A DNA stretch of 64,000 nucleotides, from NCBI GenBank assembly GCA_016648135.1, contig JADDOH010023690.1, positions 1 through 64,000 of the forward strand. Direction: 5' to 3'. The stretch is from Agrypnia vestita. Its lineage: Eukaryota; Arthropoda; Insecta; Trichoptera; Phryganeidae. Below, piece after piece: positions 22,291-34,974 of the stretch; position 1 is the first letter of the stretch, and each line of letters starts with the position of its first letter. A program made the translations under genes and the position numbers. A model generated the notes under the pieces. The model did not search any database. It was not told the DNA's origin and was given only the letters and a program-made list of their open reading frames with translations.

Positions 22291-22841
22291 CAGGGCCGAC
22301 CCGTGGGCATGTAAGGGCGGCAAATTTTCAGGGGAGGCAAATTGGGTGAGGGAAAATAAAAATTTCATTTAAAACAAACATTACAATTATGTACACATAT
22401 GAAAGGATAGTTTCAAGGACCATTTCTGAAAATTGTTTGGAAAAATTCCTACAAAAAAAGTGTGCGCGAAAATATCAATAGGCAAATCCCATAAAATTAT
22501 TTTGCAAATATTTGGCATAGGGTGATAGAAAAATACAGTTTAAAAGGACAAAATAATATAAATGCTTAATTTACTAGCGCATTAGATTACTGGTGAGGTC
22601 CCAGTATGGTTTTGATTGTGTGTTTCCCTACAGAAATTCAGCCACATGGCCTGTAGTGGTGGTTATTAAAAAAATTCTACCTGCATAAAAATTACTAATG
22701 GTTCATTTCAAATAAATCTTTACTTATGTATTTACTTTTTACTGACGTATTGAAATGAATTTACATAATCAAAAATATAAGCTGAAAATAGATGGGTCGG
22801 CAATTTGTTTAAGGGCGGCACTTTACCTCGGGTCGTCACTG
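22291..22841. mobile_element. hAT-type MITE, 551 bp
   Basis: Left end CAGGGCCGACCCGTGGGC, with GGGCGGCAAATTTTC inside it; the right end in reverse complement reads CAGTGACGACCCGAGG with the same GGGCGGCA block. Flanks are CGGAAGAG (22283-22290) and CGGAAAAG (22842-22849), an 8-bp target duplication with one difference. No coding inside. CAG.G ends with an 8-bp duplication point to hAT. Confidence 0.82.
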
Positions 22842-22849
22842 CGGAAAAG

Positions 22850-23284
22850 TACACTTACTGAAATTTATGGGAATACCCGTTGGGCGTGGTAGAAAACATT
22901 AAAAAATCTCAATGAAACATGTGGGCGGGTCTAACAGCGGACTCGCCAGACCTCGTTAGTTAGTGCCGGTGTACGTAATTGGGCACTTACATACATCATT
23001 TCCCGCTGGAAATGTATCGAATGTCGAAATCACGGCGCTAATAGGAAGGTGCATATCTCTTCTTAATTTCATTTTTAGTCACACACTCACAGTACCAGGT
23101 AAACATAAAATAGATGACCTCGGAATCGTGATTTCAATACGATGCCATCATAAATATGATATAATCTATTAAAGAACTATGCACTTATATTAAATTGACC
23201 GATTTTAATTCGATATCTTTTTAAATATTATATATATAAAAATATAAATGAATAATTATAACATTACAAATATATAAGAAAGGC
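22850..23284. other. No recognisable feature
   Basis: A 69-codon open frame (22963-23172) lies here with no recognisable motif. The rest is AT-rich. Confidence 0.45.
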
Positions 23285-23430
23285 AGTTCTGGTGTAGAGG
23301 GAAGGCGGCAGATGGCTCACCCCAGACTAAGTAAGGATAAATAGCATCAAAGAATTTATGAAGACCTCGTCGAATATTGAAAAAGCGCAAGACAACAGAA
23401 GATAGAGAGACTTTGGACTTTTGACATTAA
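23285..23430 (+). pseudogene. Possible reverse-transcriptase C-terminal scrap
   Basis: Translates in part to EKAQDNRR.RDF, like the 'A.DR.RWR..' end of non-LTR polymerases, with a TGG-to-TAG change at the Trp. Upstream match is poor. Low certainty. Confidence 0.3.
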
Positions 23431-25104
23431 GGGGATGAAATGTGTAGTAGTGAACGACTTTTTACTAACCCACATATTTGTCATAGGAAACCCTTGACAT
23501 AAAGTTTTGCTAAGAAATAATAGATCGTAAAACATTAGACCTAGACCTGCTCCAATATATGCTATTTTAATGTGTAGTTTAAATTTTATAAATGTACCTT
23601 CACAGAATTTACAAAATTAATCTCACTGGTAGACTCTTTTTAAATTGTGCATGCGCATATAAAAATGAAACTAGTCACGAAATTCGGCTCTAAACTAGCA
23701 TAAAAGACAGTACAGACATGAGTGTGGAGTTAGCTAGTGTCCTTTGTCTAGTGTATTTTGCACGCTGAGCAGGTTGACCAACTAATCTATCCCCAAAGAG
23801 GCATTGTAACCTCTTTGTGCATATCAATTCTCACTCTCGAAAATCAGAGAAGCGAGAAAAAAGGGTAGTACACGGTTGGGATACGTTATTTAAAAAAAAT
23901 AATCAACTAGGTAGTTCGAAATAAAATTTACATTAACCCCTTTAAGAATTAAAAAATGGATATCTCCACAATTAATTGATATTTATAATTAATGTGAGAA
24001 TAATGTGGAAGCTGAGATAAATAATATGGGGTTATTAATCTGAGCCTTTTCTATCATAATGCGGGCAGTCGGAACTCGGATACCAACTGACATTAGTAAC
24101 ACTCCGCGCTAGACTGCGGCTCTCTCGTGAGACCCCATTCGTTCTGGTGCTCGCAACCACCTCAGCGGAACCCCGCCTCGACCGCTGTACAATTTATTAC
24201 TAATTACAAAAATACTATAAAACGAAAATAATATTATTTTAGCTGAGGTACAGCGAATGGACTATTGAAGGCCCTTTACACGACGCGACACAAAGATGGC
24301 GTTTAGAGTATAAAATTATCAACCTGGCGAAGTATGAGTGGGACCGATATGGGAGCTTTCACTCATAAAACGGTCCTGGGAATGCGGTGGGTGTCTATTC
24401 AATGTCCAATAGGTGATTAAGTCATGTGTTAAAAAAGGATAATAATATAGTAAAATATTTTATGTTCACCACGAGAATTTTCAATTGGCATCGATAATTT
24501 TCCTGGCTCTGACAAAATTTAATATTTTTTTTAATCTACCATAACAAAAATTGTAATTATAAAATTTGAAAAGCATCGCATGTATAATCTATTATATTGA
24601 GGGACCAGACCATTACCGCAAAGTATAAACTGCCATAAAGCGATGCGAGTTTACAAATTGCACTTTTTTTCTTATGTATAACTTATTCATATTCTCATAC
24701 CTAACACACTTTTCGTACCCTTTTAAAAGTAGGTATAATGTATCAAGTAGGATTTACGGCATCGACATCTGCGTTCATATCACTGAAATTCGGCAAAAAT
24801 TATTTATTATTAACTCGGTACTGAAAAATATTTGACAGACAGTTGATACCAAAAAAAAACATAAAATAACTTTTTTACTGAAAAAATTATTAATTTTCTT
24901 GGTAATTCTCATTTAGTAATCGCTCACTCAGTATTCAGGGATAAAACACAGAATCGGTGCCAAACCGCATGACGTAAAATACAAAAATGTAATTGTCTGC
25001 ACTCACTTGAAAGCACAGCGTCTGCTTTACCGCAAAATAAGATTGTAGTGATTATGGTTGATGCTAAAAATCAGCTTCATTTGACATCAGTCAATTTCAA
25101 TAGA
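23431..25104. other. No recognisable gene
   Basis: AT-rich with one GC-richer patch at 24060-24185 (actccgcgctagactgcgg, ccacctcagcggaaccccgc) that has no coding signal. Class unknown. Confidence 0.45.
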
Positions 25105-25108
25105 TGAT

Positions 25109-25345
25109 ATGGCACAATGGAGTAGATCCAGGAGATTCTGGAGGGATCACGTAGCCAGGATGGGGAGTGACAGACTCGTGCATACAGCACCTAATGAAAT
25201 CCCCTCTGGACGATGCCCACCGAGAAGAACGCCGAAAAGTTGGAGAGATAGCTGGACCTCGACATCCCAGAAGGCGCAGTTTTCTGTACCACAGATCGAT
25301 AGATCTAACCCAAGAAAAGAAGAAGAAGAAGAAAAAGCAAGCTTA
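25109..25345 (+). pseudogene. Non-LTR retrotransposon 3' end with (gaa)n tail
   Basis: The frame reads SRRFWRDHVARMGSDRLVH, then PSGRCPPRRTPKSWRDSW, then TSTSQKAQF and RSNPRKEEEEE. These are the 'W.GHVARM.DDR', 'GRRPPGRPPKRW.D' and closing blocks of RTE-like C termini. The aagaagaagaagaag run is the 3' microsatellite tail typical of such elements. The frame is open over this stretch, so this is a fairly young 5'-truncated copy. Confidence 0.75.
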
Positions 25346-25804
25346 TCACGTACACGCTCAGACATACGAGACTAAACGAAATGAAAAATATCAATTTGTC
25401 ATTGCTGATAGTTGACAATTATTAAATTTTGAATATTCTTAGCTAGAATATTCTCATGTATTTATTGAGACAGGCATTTAATTTATGTACGCGACAAACA
25501 ATCAGCATCTGATCAATCGAAGAGGACCCATATTGTTTCCCGAAAACTTTGACATTTTCAAACACTTCGATAACTATTTACTTCAAAAATTCTTTTAACA
25601 GAGAGGCAGCAGCAAATGCCTTTAAGGGATTCTTATATTTTAATCCACCTTTTTCATTCAAGCACCAATAAGCTTGTATTTCGTTTGAAAAAAGGCGTGG
25701 TATCAAATGGCGCATAACATATTATCAATAATGTTTGAATAAACATTATTATTTACTTTATTAACATTAATTAGTATTAAAACTATGTGCTAGATTGAAT
25801 AAAG
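25346..25804. other. No recognisable feature
   Basis: AT-rich spacer between two non-LTR 3' ends. Confidence 0.5.
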
Positions 25805-26098
25805 AAAGGAGTGCTGAGATGGTTTGGTCATGTGGAACGTATGAAAGAGGAAAGGATGGTTAAGAAAATATATGAGGCGAGTGTTGAAGGCAACAGAAAT
25901 AGAGGGCGTCCGCGAAAGACCCGGCATGATCAGATACAACAAGTGTTTGAGGATGGCCCTGTTAAAAGCCGCAACAACCGTAGAACTTGTATGAGAAGAT
26001 GTATGAATATGGCCGAAGCAAAAGTGGTAAGCCAGGTTAGAAGAGTGTGGAGTTCAATCCTCTCTGCCTACCCCTACGGGAAACGGCGTGATGGTTAG
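25805..26098 (+). pseudogene. Non-LTR retrotransposon 3' end (open C-terminal frame)
   Basis: An uninterrupted frame reads LRWFGHVERMKEERMVKKIY, then EASVEGNRNRGRPRKTR, then SRNNRRTCMRRCMNMAEA, and ends WSSILSAYPYGKRRDG with a stop. These are the 'RWFGHVERM', 'GRPR..W' and 'CMRRCMNVEEA...W..I.SAYP.GKR' blocks of an insect non-LTR polymerase tail. The core reverse transcriptase is absent (5' truncation). Two shorter relatives lie at 57034-57098 (minus) and 63760-63900 (plus). Confidence 0.85.
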
Positions 26099-26590
26099 TT
26101 TGTTAAAACTATTAATAAATTAGAAACATTATTATTTACTCTAAATATATATTTAATTGAATTTGAAGGTTAAAATCGGTCATCATTATTTGCGAATTTA
26201 CAGGGTTATGCCCAAAATAAGGTGATTGTTAAAAAAAAATTTGCTGACGATCCTTTATAAATTAAAAATATATAAATTGTGGTAGTAAAAATTGTAATAA
26301 ATACAAATTGGGTATAGGTGTATATGAGCATGTTGCTAATTTGATATTAATAATGAATTGAATTGGATTATTTTATATTTATTTTAGAAATTGGTTTGGT
26401 AATTATTTTAAAATAAAAAAAATGGGACTCATTTTTAGAAGATTACACATTAATTTTTTTATATCGCTTTTGTTATATCCATTTTAATTATATGTTCGAT
26501 ATCTTCGATGCACTCTGAATATCTTTGGGCATAGTGGAAATTATAAATAATGCCAATGTTTTTTATATTCTTGCACGCACACTTTAAATA
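26099..26590. other. No recognisable feature
   Basis: AT-rich. The first part may be the 3' untranslated region of the element to its left. Confidence 0.45.
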
Positions 26591-26692
26591 CTGGAAGAGT
26601 ACTATCTGCTATATAATACAGTAAAATACTAGTGTAGCAGGCAGGGCATCAAATCTAGTATTTACTTGGCTGCCAAGACCCCCAGCAACATG
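26591..26692 (+). repeat. Dispersed retroelement tail, copy A
   Basis: Matches 51817-51918 closely: ctggaagagtac, ctgctat(at)aatacagtaa, agtgtagcaggcagggc, gctgccaagac and cagcaaca blocks occur in the same order. Probably the last part of a non-LTR element; the fuller copy has a repeated 3' tail. Confidence 0.75.
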
Positions 26693-27740
26693 GGCATACG
26701 TGGTCATATTTGTAAACAAAAAAAATCTTTTGTTTTTATTAATTTGTCATCTATAAATGTGTATACAAAAAAATAAATAAATTATTGTTAATTAATCATT
26801 TAGGAAGTTTTTATTTATGCATTTATATAATTGACTTCGTTCGATTAAAAAAATGTGATATCATATTATGGAATACCTAAAAACTCTTGAAATGAGAGAA
26901 TACATATATATTTCTTTAAAATTCAATAAGTACCTATAAGTACTCAAATGCAAAATAAATAAATTAGATTAATCAAATAGAAAAATATATATTAAAATAA
27001 TTTCTTTAGAAAAAGTAGATTTATCATAGCGTCGTCACCTATTTATTGCGTATAAGTCAAAGTTTTAAGGATTCTTTGCATAATATAAAGTTGCTATTTG
27101 TAAGAGGGCTTATAGAAAATTGAAATAGAATAGAAATTTACGAAAGACTCACTTAGAATTTATGAATAAAGAATGAAAAATGTAAATTGTTTTTACTTGT
27201 AGGACCCAAATAGATAGTTTCTATTTTCTGTACACCTTTCTATTTGATACATCTGATTTGTTTTATAAATCACTAAACTATGTTTTAAAATTGTAATGTC
27301 AGCAAAAATATGACTTTATTATAAAAAATATGAACTCTTTGTGTTACGAGATATATTATCTCAAAAATATAACATATCGTGTTAACAATTTTATTTTTAA
27401 TGGATAATTTTCAATAACCGCGCGGTAATGAGATAGGCTCACTGCAAATACCTGAAGGGCTATTTGCGATACGAAATACCGCACACACACAGGAATCATG
27501 AATAGGCACTTGGATTTAACGATAATAACGAAGATACTGGAAGATTTGCTGGAGCCATGGACCATTAAGTCTCCACAATATGGAAAGCTAAGATATTGTC
27601 AGTTTATTATATAAATTTAGAATGATCAGGGGAACGTAACCCAGCGATCTCAAACAATTAAAACATATTATTGTTAAATTTTCTAAATAAAAGTATCAGT
27701 TTTCTATTTCAAATTATGGTGCAGATGAAAGGCTGATAGC
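26693..27740. other. No recognisable gene
   Basis: Very AT-rich. Open frames here are short and compositionally like chance. Confidence 0.5.
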
Positions 27741-27963
27741 GATGGTTAAAAATCGTTATTTAATTCGGTTACACAATAACCCTTATATGAGATTCGTATC
27801 TGATTATATAGATTATTGTTAACTGAGATTTAACTGTTGTCTGATGTATCGATGATTGCTCGTCGATTTGCGAAAAATCAGTTACCAATCTTCGATATAA
27901 TCAGATACAAATCTTAAATAAAGGTTATTTGTAATCGTTTAATATAACGGTTTTGACAATCAC
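27741..27963. repeat. Fold-back element, ~90-bp arms
   Basis: Left arm (27741-27840: gatggttaaaaatcgttatt ... gtatctgattatat ... gttaactgag) pairs with the right arm (27868-27963) at roughly 75-80% identity. The centre is about 30 bp. No clear target duplication. Probably a palindromic MITE. Confidence 0.75.
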
Positions 27964-28987
27964 AAATGATTGATATTCATTCCAGCTCATAATAAATACG
28001 TACATAACACATCCAAGTTTGCCAATTCCATAAATACCCGCAAACGTCAAAGTTCGTCGTTCGTCACATGTTTCGATATCATTGGTCTTGAATGTCATTC
28101 GCTTTTTAACAGTACGATAGATTTAAAATATCACATTAATTCTTCGTCAATCGTAACATTTAATTTTTTGAACAGTTTTAATGTGCCTCTATCTTTTCAA
28201 CCACAAAATATTGTGACAATTTATATTTTTGTTATTTATCTCCAATACTCAAATACAAGGTAGGTACATTGTGGTTATTCATTTAAATCAAATTTACAAT
28301 TGAAATTGAAATTGTTTATTATTTAAATATAAATAAATAAATTTAATTCGCACTATTTAATTTTCTTAACGCCTTAAAACAGATAAATAACACATTTTTA
28401 ATTAACTTATCAATTGTAAGATTTTTATGGTTGCATTATAATTAAAATATTTGTATAGAACTATTTATAGAACGATCTGTCGAAAAGTTATTGAATTATA
28501 ATGATACTCTCTCTCCATATCTATCTCAACCACCACATTGAGTAAAAAAATACACGTTGTAAATAAATTGAAGGTTAAGCAAATATATTACACATTAGTT
28601 AAATTACCTCACAATTGATACGATCGTTTAAACGTCTAGTTAAATGTTTTAACGCCGGACGATTAAAATTGTGCCTTTAATAGGTAATTGATTTGCATTG
28701 CATAGAAATGGATGGAATGCACATTGAAACAATTTTCATCAATGAGTTGTCCATGGCGCTGTCAGGTTTGTAACCTCAGAATAAATAAAAATTGAAATTG
28801 ATAGCCGCAGGCATTTTGTTTTATTTAACTTTCAATGTTGAATCTACTGGATATCATTCCTTTTAAAATAATGTTTATCATGGTCGCCTAGACTTTACTA
28901 TAGAGTTTAATTTAGAATTTAATGGACGATACTTTAGTTGAGACTCGCCTTAAAAGACGCTTAACTAATAAAGTGGTATTATTATTT
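27964..28987. other. No recognisable feature
   Basis: AT-rich. A 97-codon open frame at 27970-28263 starts at the edge of the fold-back element and has no recognisable motif. Confidence 0.45.
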
Positions 28988-29099
28988 ATTTACGTACATT
29001 TATTAATTGCACCTACATGTTTCGGAAAAACCTTTCCATTTTTGCTTTTCGGAAAGGTTTTCCGAAACATGTAGGTATATTTAATAAATATACGTAAAT
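28988..29099. repeat. Hairpin with ~50-bp arms
   Basis: Arms 28988-29037 and 29051-29099 pair almost perfectly over the inner 27 bp (acctacatgtttcggaaaaa, cctttcc) and well over the rest, around a 13-base loop. Shape resembles a small MITE or a precursor hairpin. Confidence 0.85.
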
Positions 29100-30669
29100 A
29101 TAAATAAAAAAATATTTTTTTTAAATGTCAATCTACAAAGTTGCGCAACCAGTTGAAAAAATAATAATGTGGTTATTTATTTAGTATAGGTTTAAGCATA
29201 GAATGAGTTGTGGTTCGTTTCCTGTCGGGTAGAATGACAAACATATAGGTACATGCAAAATCTCTGATACTAGAGACATGACTCCCTGTACATTATAAAT
29301 TATTAAAGGTAAAATAGACAATTGCTTAAGAACGTCACTGAGTACTTTTATTATCACCATTTGCAAAGATCTAAATGTAGATGAACCAGATTTAAAAATA
29401 AATTATGAAAATAATTATAAATGCAAATTCATACAATAAGCTGTATTGAGCTAAATAATATATATTTTCTAGCTATCTCGGAACATGTTTATTAATTTAC
29501 CTAGTGGTAAACAAGTTTCTTCTTATCATATTAATAAGTTCGATATATGTATTTTCCTGATTCTTCATCTAGTGATTCAGTATCTGGGGATTCGAACCTC
29601 GCTCCAGAAAAAACTAAATTAGTACTATTTTCATAGCACGAGCGTTCAGCTAATATATAATAATATCGATGTGAAATCTACTTCCTGTACGTATTTCTAT
29701 TAAAAAAATGTAATACAATGTAAAAAAAGGTATGTAATCAATAACCGCCGATTTAGCGGTGCTGAACAACAGAACTGAAGTAGGTATTGAAAAAATAAAT
29801 AGTACCTACCTCCACGTTTTCTAAAATAAAATAAAAACATTAATTTATTTATTGGTAAAATTGCATGCAAGGTTGTTGAGCTTCTCACATATTCAACCAT
29901 AAAATGACCGCAAGTATGGGTTGAAAGTGTCAGAGATAAACATAAATATTTATGCCTAATGTAAAATCTCTGAATAATGGCTCGTATTACTAATTGTCAT
30001 AATATCTAAGCGCTCTCGGATATCCATCTCTTCGTTTTAATTCCACGTCAGGAATGTTTACCGGCACATTAGCCGGTAGTCTTTCTAGACAATCTGTACG
30101 CCTGAAGTACTGGAAACCCAGTATTAATATGGAGAGGAATATCAGATTATACGAAGTAACGAAAAACATTATTTGAGACCAAAATATTATTTGAAAATTG
30201 CAAGATTGTTTATTATTTAATTTTTTTTAAAATAGGCCATAACATATCAAACTAACCTTATGTTTGAAATTATTCAAAGTAGTGTAATTGTAGTATTTAA
30301 TATTAATGTATACTATCTATGTTTGTGATATGTTTTGGAATTTTTGGGCGTAAATATTAGATTAAAAAATATCTCGGCCATATTGATCTCAATATAATGA
30401 TTTATTTATTTACTGATTTGTTCACGTGCGATAAAATTGTATTTCATAGATTTTTTCTCTACCAATCATACCTTATAATAAAATTAAATAATATTCCAAA
30501 ACTAAACAGATAAAAAAAACATAAAAAAGAATAAACATAAAAAAAACAATTTTCACTGTGCTCCGGTGAGGAAAATTCAATTCAAAGTTTCATCTAATTT
30601 GTTTAAGTATCATAGAACTATGTTATAACATTGCAATATCACAATTAAATTTGTTTGTATTGAATGTAA
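29100..30669. other. No recognisable gene
   Basis: AT-rich. A small GC-rich inverted repeat (ccggcacattagccgg) at about 30061 is the only structure noted. Confidence 0.45.
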
Positions 30670-31251
30670 CTAGCTGTTCGTACCCGGCGTTGTACGGGTT
30701 AAAGATTAAGTTGAAAATAAATTTGTGGAGGGAAACATAGGTTCCATTGTTTTGTAAAGCCTCTAATTAAAACAATGTTTCCATTTAATCAAGGCTGGGA
30801 AGGATAGATCTAGGAAAGAAATAAGGCCGATTTTTTCCGTCAGGAATACGTAGGCAAAATTTGGGTCCAATCGGTAACACGGTATAGATTTTTACAGAAA
30901 ATATATCTGGGGGAGGGGGTGGGTTAGAGGAGGAAGGTCGAACGGTACAGATTTGCATTGAAAATATATCAGGGGGTGGGGAAGGGGTAAAGAAAGAGGG
31001 GAGAAATGTCGCCTATGTTATCCACCTGAGCCTAAAAATTAGTTTTTAAAATTTTGAGTCCGATCGGTCGAACGGTACAGATTTGCATTGAAAATATATC
31101 AGGGGTGGAGAAGGGGTAAAAGGGGAGGAGGGGAGAAATGTAACCCGCCAAGTCCTAAAGCATAAGTACGCAAAATTTGAGTCGAATCGGACAAACAGTT
31201 TAAATTTGTACAGAGAACAGACAGACAGACATTGAGTTTTATAAGTAAAGA
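30670..31251 (-). mobile_element. Helitron-like non-autonomous element, complete
   Basis: On the minus strand the copy starts TCTTTACTTATAAAACTC at 31251 (diverged TCTATACC start). It runs through the same units as 18271-18917 and ends with the hairpin ACCCGTACAACGCCGGGT followed by ACGAACAG and CTAG at 30670. It is 582 bp long and has no coding. Confidence 0.8.
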
Positions 31252-31439
31252 TATTTATATATTTTTATTTTTTATAACAAACAGACCGTGGTCACTATTG
31301 ATTCTAATAGATTGCCGTAGGGTGTAGCAATACAGACTTATTTTCTTTGTATTGGTATTGGTAGTTATTTTAAAAAAGGTGATGACGTGTTCTCGTCATC
31401 TTGAAATAGATAGGAACAAATTGTGTCTATTGAGTATGA

Positions 31440-31739
31440 TTGATCCAAAGATCACACGAGACGAGGTCGGCTGCTGCCCTCAGACCCTCGCAGCAGCTGA
31501 ACAATACCGGGTGCATCGGTGTTTACCTTGATGATGCAGCCGAGAATAATCATTCCACGAATCAGGAGTCACGAGCTAAATGTTGCCACTGGATTGTGCA
31601 AGCGACAAGTCAATGTCATGCAGGTTACGTACCACATGCAGGTAGCTTTATTCACACGACAGGTACTCCCAACACCATATTTAGTGAATATTTTTTCACA
31701 GGTGCCACATAAATTTCGCTGTAACGGTTAAAGAATAAC
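31440..31739 (+). other. Unassigned GC-richer segment with a 90-codon frame
   Basis: A 300-base stretch with higher GC content and two overlapping open frames. The longer (31440-31712) contains SRAKCCHWIVQATSQCHAGY and has many Cys/His but no recognisable domain. tgtcatgcaggttac and ccacatgcaggtagc are short internal echoes. It could be a decayed exon or a repeat; I do not recognise it. Confidence 0.25.
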
Positions 31740-31919
31740 TTTGCAGCATAGGTAAGCAAAATATATTATAGGAGTTATATAGTGGACAAAATTAAAGGTA
31801 TAATTTTCTCTCACGTGTCCAATCGTTCCACACCTTTCTCTTACTCTCTTAGTGCCCTTACATAAAATGAGATCACTTTTAATGTATAATCTAGTATAAA
31901 AATAATAGTATCTCAGCTG

Positions 31920-32143
31920 AAGGGGCGTGCAGTGAGAACAACAAGCGTGACTTTTATTAAAACACATTAAAAAAAACATCGAAATTAAATATTTATATGA
32001 CAGAATATTATGAAATGTAAAATCTGAATAAAATGTTAATTATCGTGAGTAGAATATTGCGAGATATATCTCTTATTTGGGTTTCTTTCCAAAATATATG
32101 CTTAGGAAAAAGTCATGCTTCTTGTTCTCACTGCACGCCCTTG
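31920..32143. mobile_element. hAT-type MITE, copy 1, 224 bp
   Basis: The inverted ends (AAGGGGCGTGCAGTGAGAAC, AACAAGCGTGACTTT) span about 40 bp. The 8-bp duplication CTCAGCTG is perfect at 31912-31919 and 32144-32151. The interior is AT-rich with no coding. A second copy with its own duplication is at 53483. Confidence 0.9.
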
Positions 32144-32151
32144 CTCAGCTG

Positions 32152-34343
32152 TATAGTAGCTATAACAGGCCGTGGAGTCCGGTTACTGTTGCGAAACACA
32201 CTATAGAAACAATCCATGCTTGAGTTAATCACACCGACGTATTGTGACTCACCAGCCAGTGTTATTCCCACTCAAATATGGGGGCCGGTTTGATTATACC
32301 TAAGGTGATTCAAAAAAGGGTTAAATTTTGGTAAGCCCCTGGATTCTCGTATAGCATTAATATTAATTGTTAAATAATATAAATTATACAAACTCTTGTT
32401 CCAGCATATATACAGTTTTTTCCACTTCCATATTTTCCATCAGAAAAGATCGGTTTTACATTTCTTTTTCAAAACGATCTTAAAACAGTCGTTCCAGGAT
32501 TTACGTGGTTATTGCCAAGAGCAGTATTTTCTATAAATTCATGCAATAATCTTAATTACTTTTATGCTATATATTTTCACGGCTCACCGAGAGCCTTTAC
32601 CTAATATTCTTACAACAACAGGCATCAGAGATGCTTGGTCAACACTTTCTATATGGAGACAGGAACATAGAACGCCTCCAGATTTTTAGTCATATTAATC
32701 AGTGTATGTCCAGACGTTATTGTATTGTATTTGGGATCCTTCTATTTAATAAATAAAAATTTTCATTAAAAAATTCAATCTCTCTTCTAAGAGTTCGTGA
32801 TTCACGTGCATACATATGTAAGTATAATATTATTGTATGGCAGATTGCAATTTTTGAGTCGATGGACGGGAATTTCTTATTAACAAAATGACATCAATTT
32901 CCGTTATAAATCCGCGGGTTTACTTCATTTGGATTGTCATTCTCCATTCTCAAGTCCACGAGGTTCCAAGATATTTAAAATTTGTAATAGTTTCTAAATT
33001 CTAATTGCCAATTTGTACAAGATCACGTTGTTTGTAATTTTTGCTCATTAACATCAAAAATATAAAAATAATCTTAATTAATTTACAAATATATGAATAA
33101 AGGATTGATTCGCAGAATTACCTTTTCTAAAAAAAATTTACTATTCAATGTACATGATTTGATTCACTGCATAGATATTTACTGGACATTCTGCATCACG
33201 TCTTTGTGTCAAGGTCTGGTGGTTTGATGGTTTGGTGGTTTGGGTAAAATCCTCACGACCATAAAATCATCACACTACCTGATGTGTGATTAGTGTCACT
33301 AATTACTCATTTTCCATTATTTCAAGTGTAAAATGGGTCTCGCATTGCACACGAATTCGATTACTTGTCAAGACTCGTCTAATTCTGCTCGTTCAAAGTC
33401 GGTCAACAGCAAAGCCATGCAAAGTACTTGAACAACAATCGTGTCAAATGATTTCAGGTTAATTTTCCTTTTCGTGATAATCTATTCAAATATTATGACA
33501 ATCATTGTACGAATGTGGTATTGTTAATAATGTGAGTACATGAGACCCGAAGAACCTTACGTCATGTCATGACTCTAGCAGATGCTGCTCGATGCAGGAA
33601 CGTAAATTTTTATAATATCATATTTACTCATACTCTCAATTATTAATTCTGATTAATCTTAATATTTAACTAATATTGGAAAAGTCTGACATTTTTATTT
33701 GATAAAAGAAAGACAAGTATGAAACGAATCTTTGATTGTAAAGGTTTGTTTTTATTTTTGGTTCAGAATCAGAATTGAGAGCATTTTACACGGCGTCGTG
33801 TGAAAAAAGGATTTACCAGTCATTTTAAATTATAATGCAGTAATTTTGCAGATTATGGGCACTTTAATTATGAAACTAATAGCTAAATACTATAAAGAAA
33901 TTCAGAAATAAAACTGACCCTAGACAGTCGACAAAGAAAGAAGGTAGGTAACGTGTTTAAAAATGATTATCTGTGTTATATTATAGTGAAAATTTTGCAA
34001 TTGCTAAATGCTCTTAATGAGACGTACGTTTTTACAACATTTTATAAAAAACATATAAATTTTTAAAATTTTATTTTAAATACAAATAAATATACAAAAA
34101 TAAGAAAAAAACAATAAGACGAAAAAATCTGAAAGACAATAATATCAATTTTAAAATATTCCGTATGGCTATAAAATCAGTTACAAATACTTACGTCTCA
34201 ATTTACATCAATTTACATCTCAATTTCGCAAATAACCGTTGTGGCGAATTTTCTTCTAACCGCTCATTTAAACTCTCTGCCATCTGTCATCTTGAATTTA
34301 CCAAAAAGTATTTTTAGAATTTGAGAATAATATAATATTCCTT
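32152..34343. other. No recognisable gene
   Basis: Mixed AT-rich sequence. At 33207-33243 there is a short imperfect tandem of tggtttggtggtttga type. Nothing else recognised. Confidence 0.5.
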
Positions 34344-34535
34344 TTATGGTAAGATGCTCCACCACTTTGTGAATATTAGAATATATTCATCCACACTGTC
34401 GTCTTGGTTATCTTCATGTACGCAGCAGATTCTTGGACAGTTCTCAAAAAAAGCGATTAGCATTAAATATACTGCTGCTGGGGAAGGTGTCCCTTGAGCA
34501 GCGCTCCCACCCCACAACACGTCCAGCCATGGCAA
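34344..34535 (-). CDS. Low-confidence coding candidate
   Basis: A 63-codon frame from an ATG at 34535 reads MPWLDVLWGGSAAQGTPSPA, then AVYLMLIAFFENCPRICC and VHEDNQDDSVDEYILIF. Composition is more protein-like than its neighbours and an acidic run is present. No splice sites or homology I can name support it strongly. It may be a piece of a retroelement. Confidence 0.2.
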   Translation of the reverse strand: MPWLDVLWGGSAAQGTPSPAAVYLMLIAFFENCPRICCVHEDNQDDSVDEYILIFTKWWSILP

Positions 34536-34755
34536 GCTCTGTCAAGATAGTAAACAAAGGTTATTTAATTTTTAACGCTATTTTAATATGTATATTCTGA
34601 GAACACAATTACTGAATTCTGTCCACAGAGGGATAATTATTAATTATGATATAGAAGCCTTATCGATTATTTACGAAGCTATTTATAATGGTCTATAAAA
34701 GGAATTAATAAATTGAAAATAATAATTTTCAGGCGTACCTACTCTACATTAAAAA

Positions 34756-34812
34756 ATTACGTATATATATATATCTATATATATATAATATATATATACT
34801 ATATATATATAA
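34756..34812. repeat. (TA)n-rich microsatellite
   Basis: Interrupted TA repeat that is itself palindromic. Confidence 0.9.
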
Positions 34813-34974
34813 ATTAAAAAGAATATTGCTTATTATTCCACTTTAAAAGTATAGATGTATAATTACCAGCTAAGAAATCTATGTATGTATACTGTCTATG
34901 CCGTGGGAAGGACTATCGATGTCTCTAGCGTAGTACCTACGTTAAAATATATGAAAGAAGCTGATGTAGAACAC

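Noticed and set aside
25147..25365. 72-codon minus frame
   Set aside because: Shadow of the plus-strand retroelement tail; the poly-Ser comes from the (gaa)n run.
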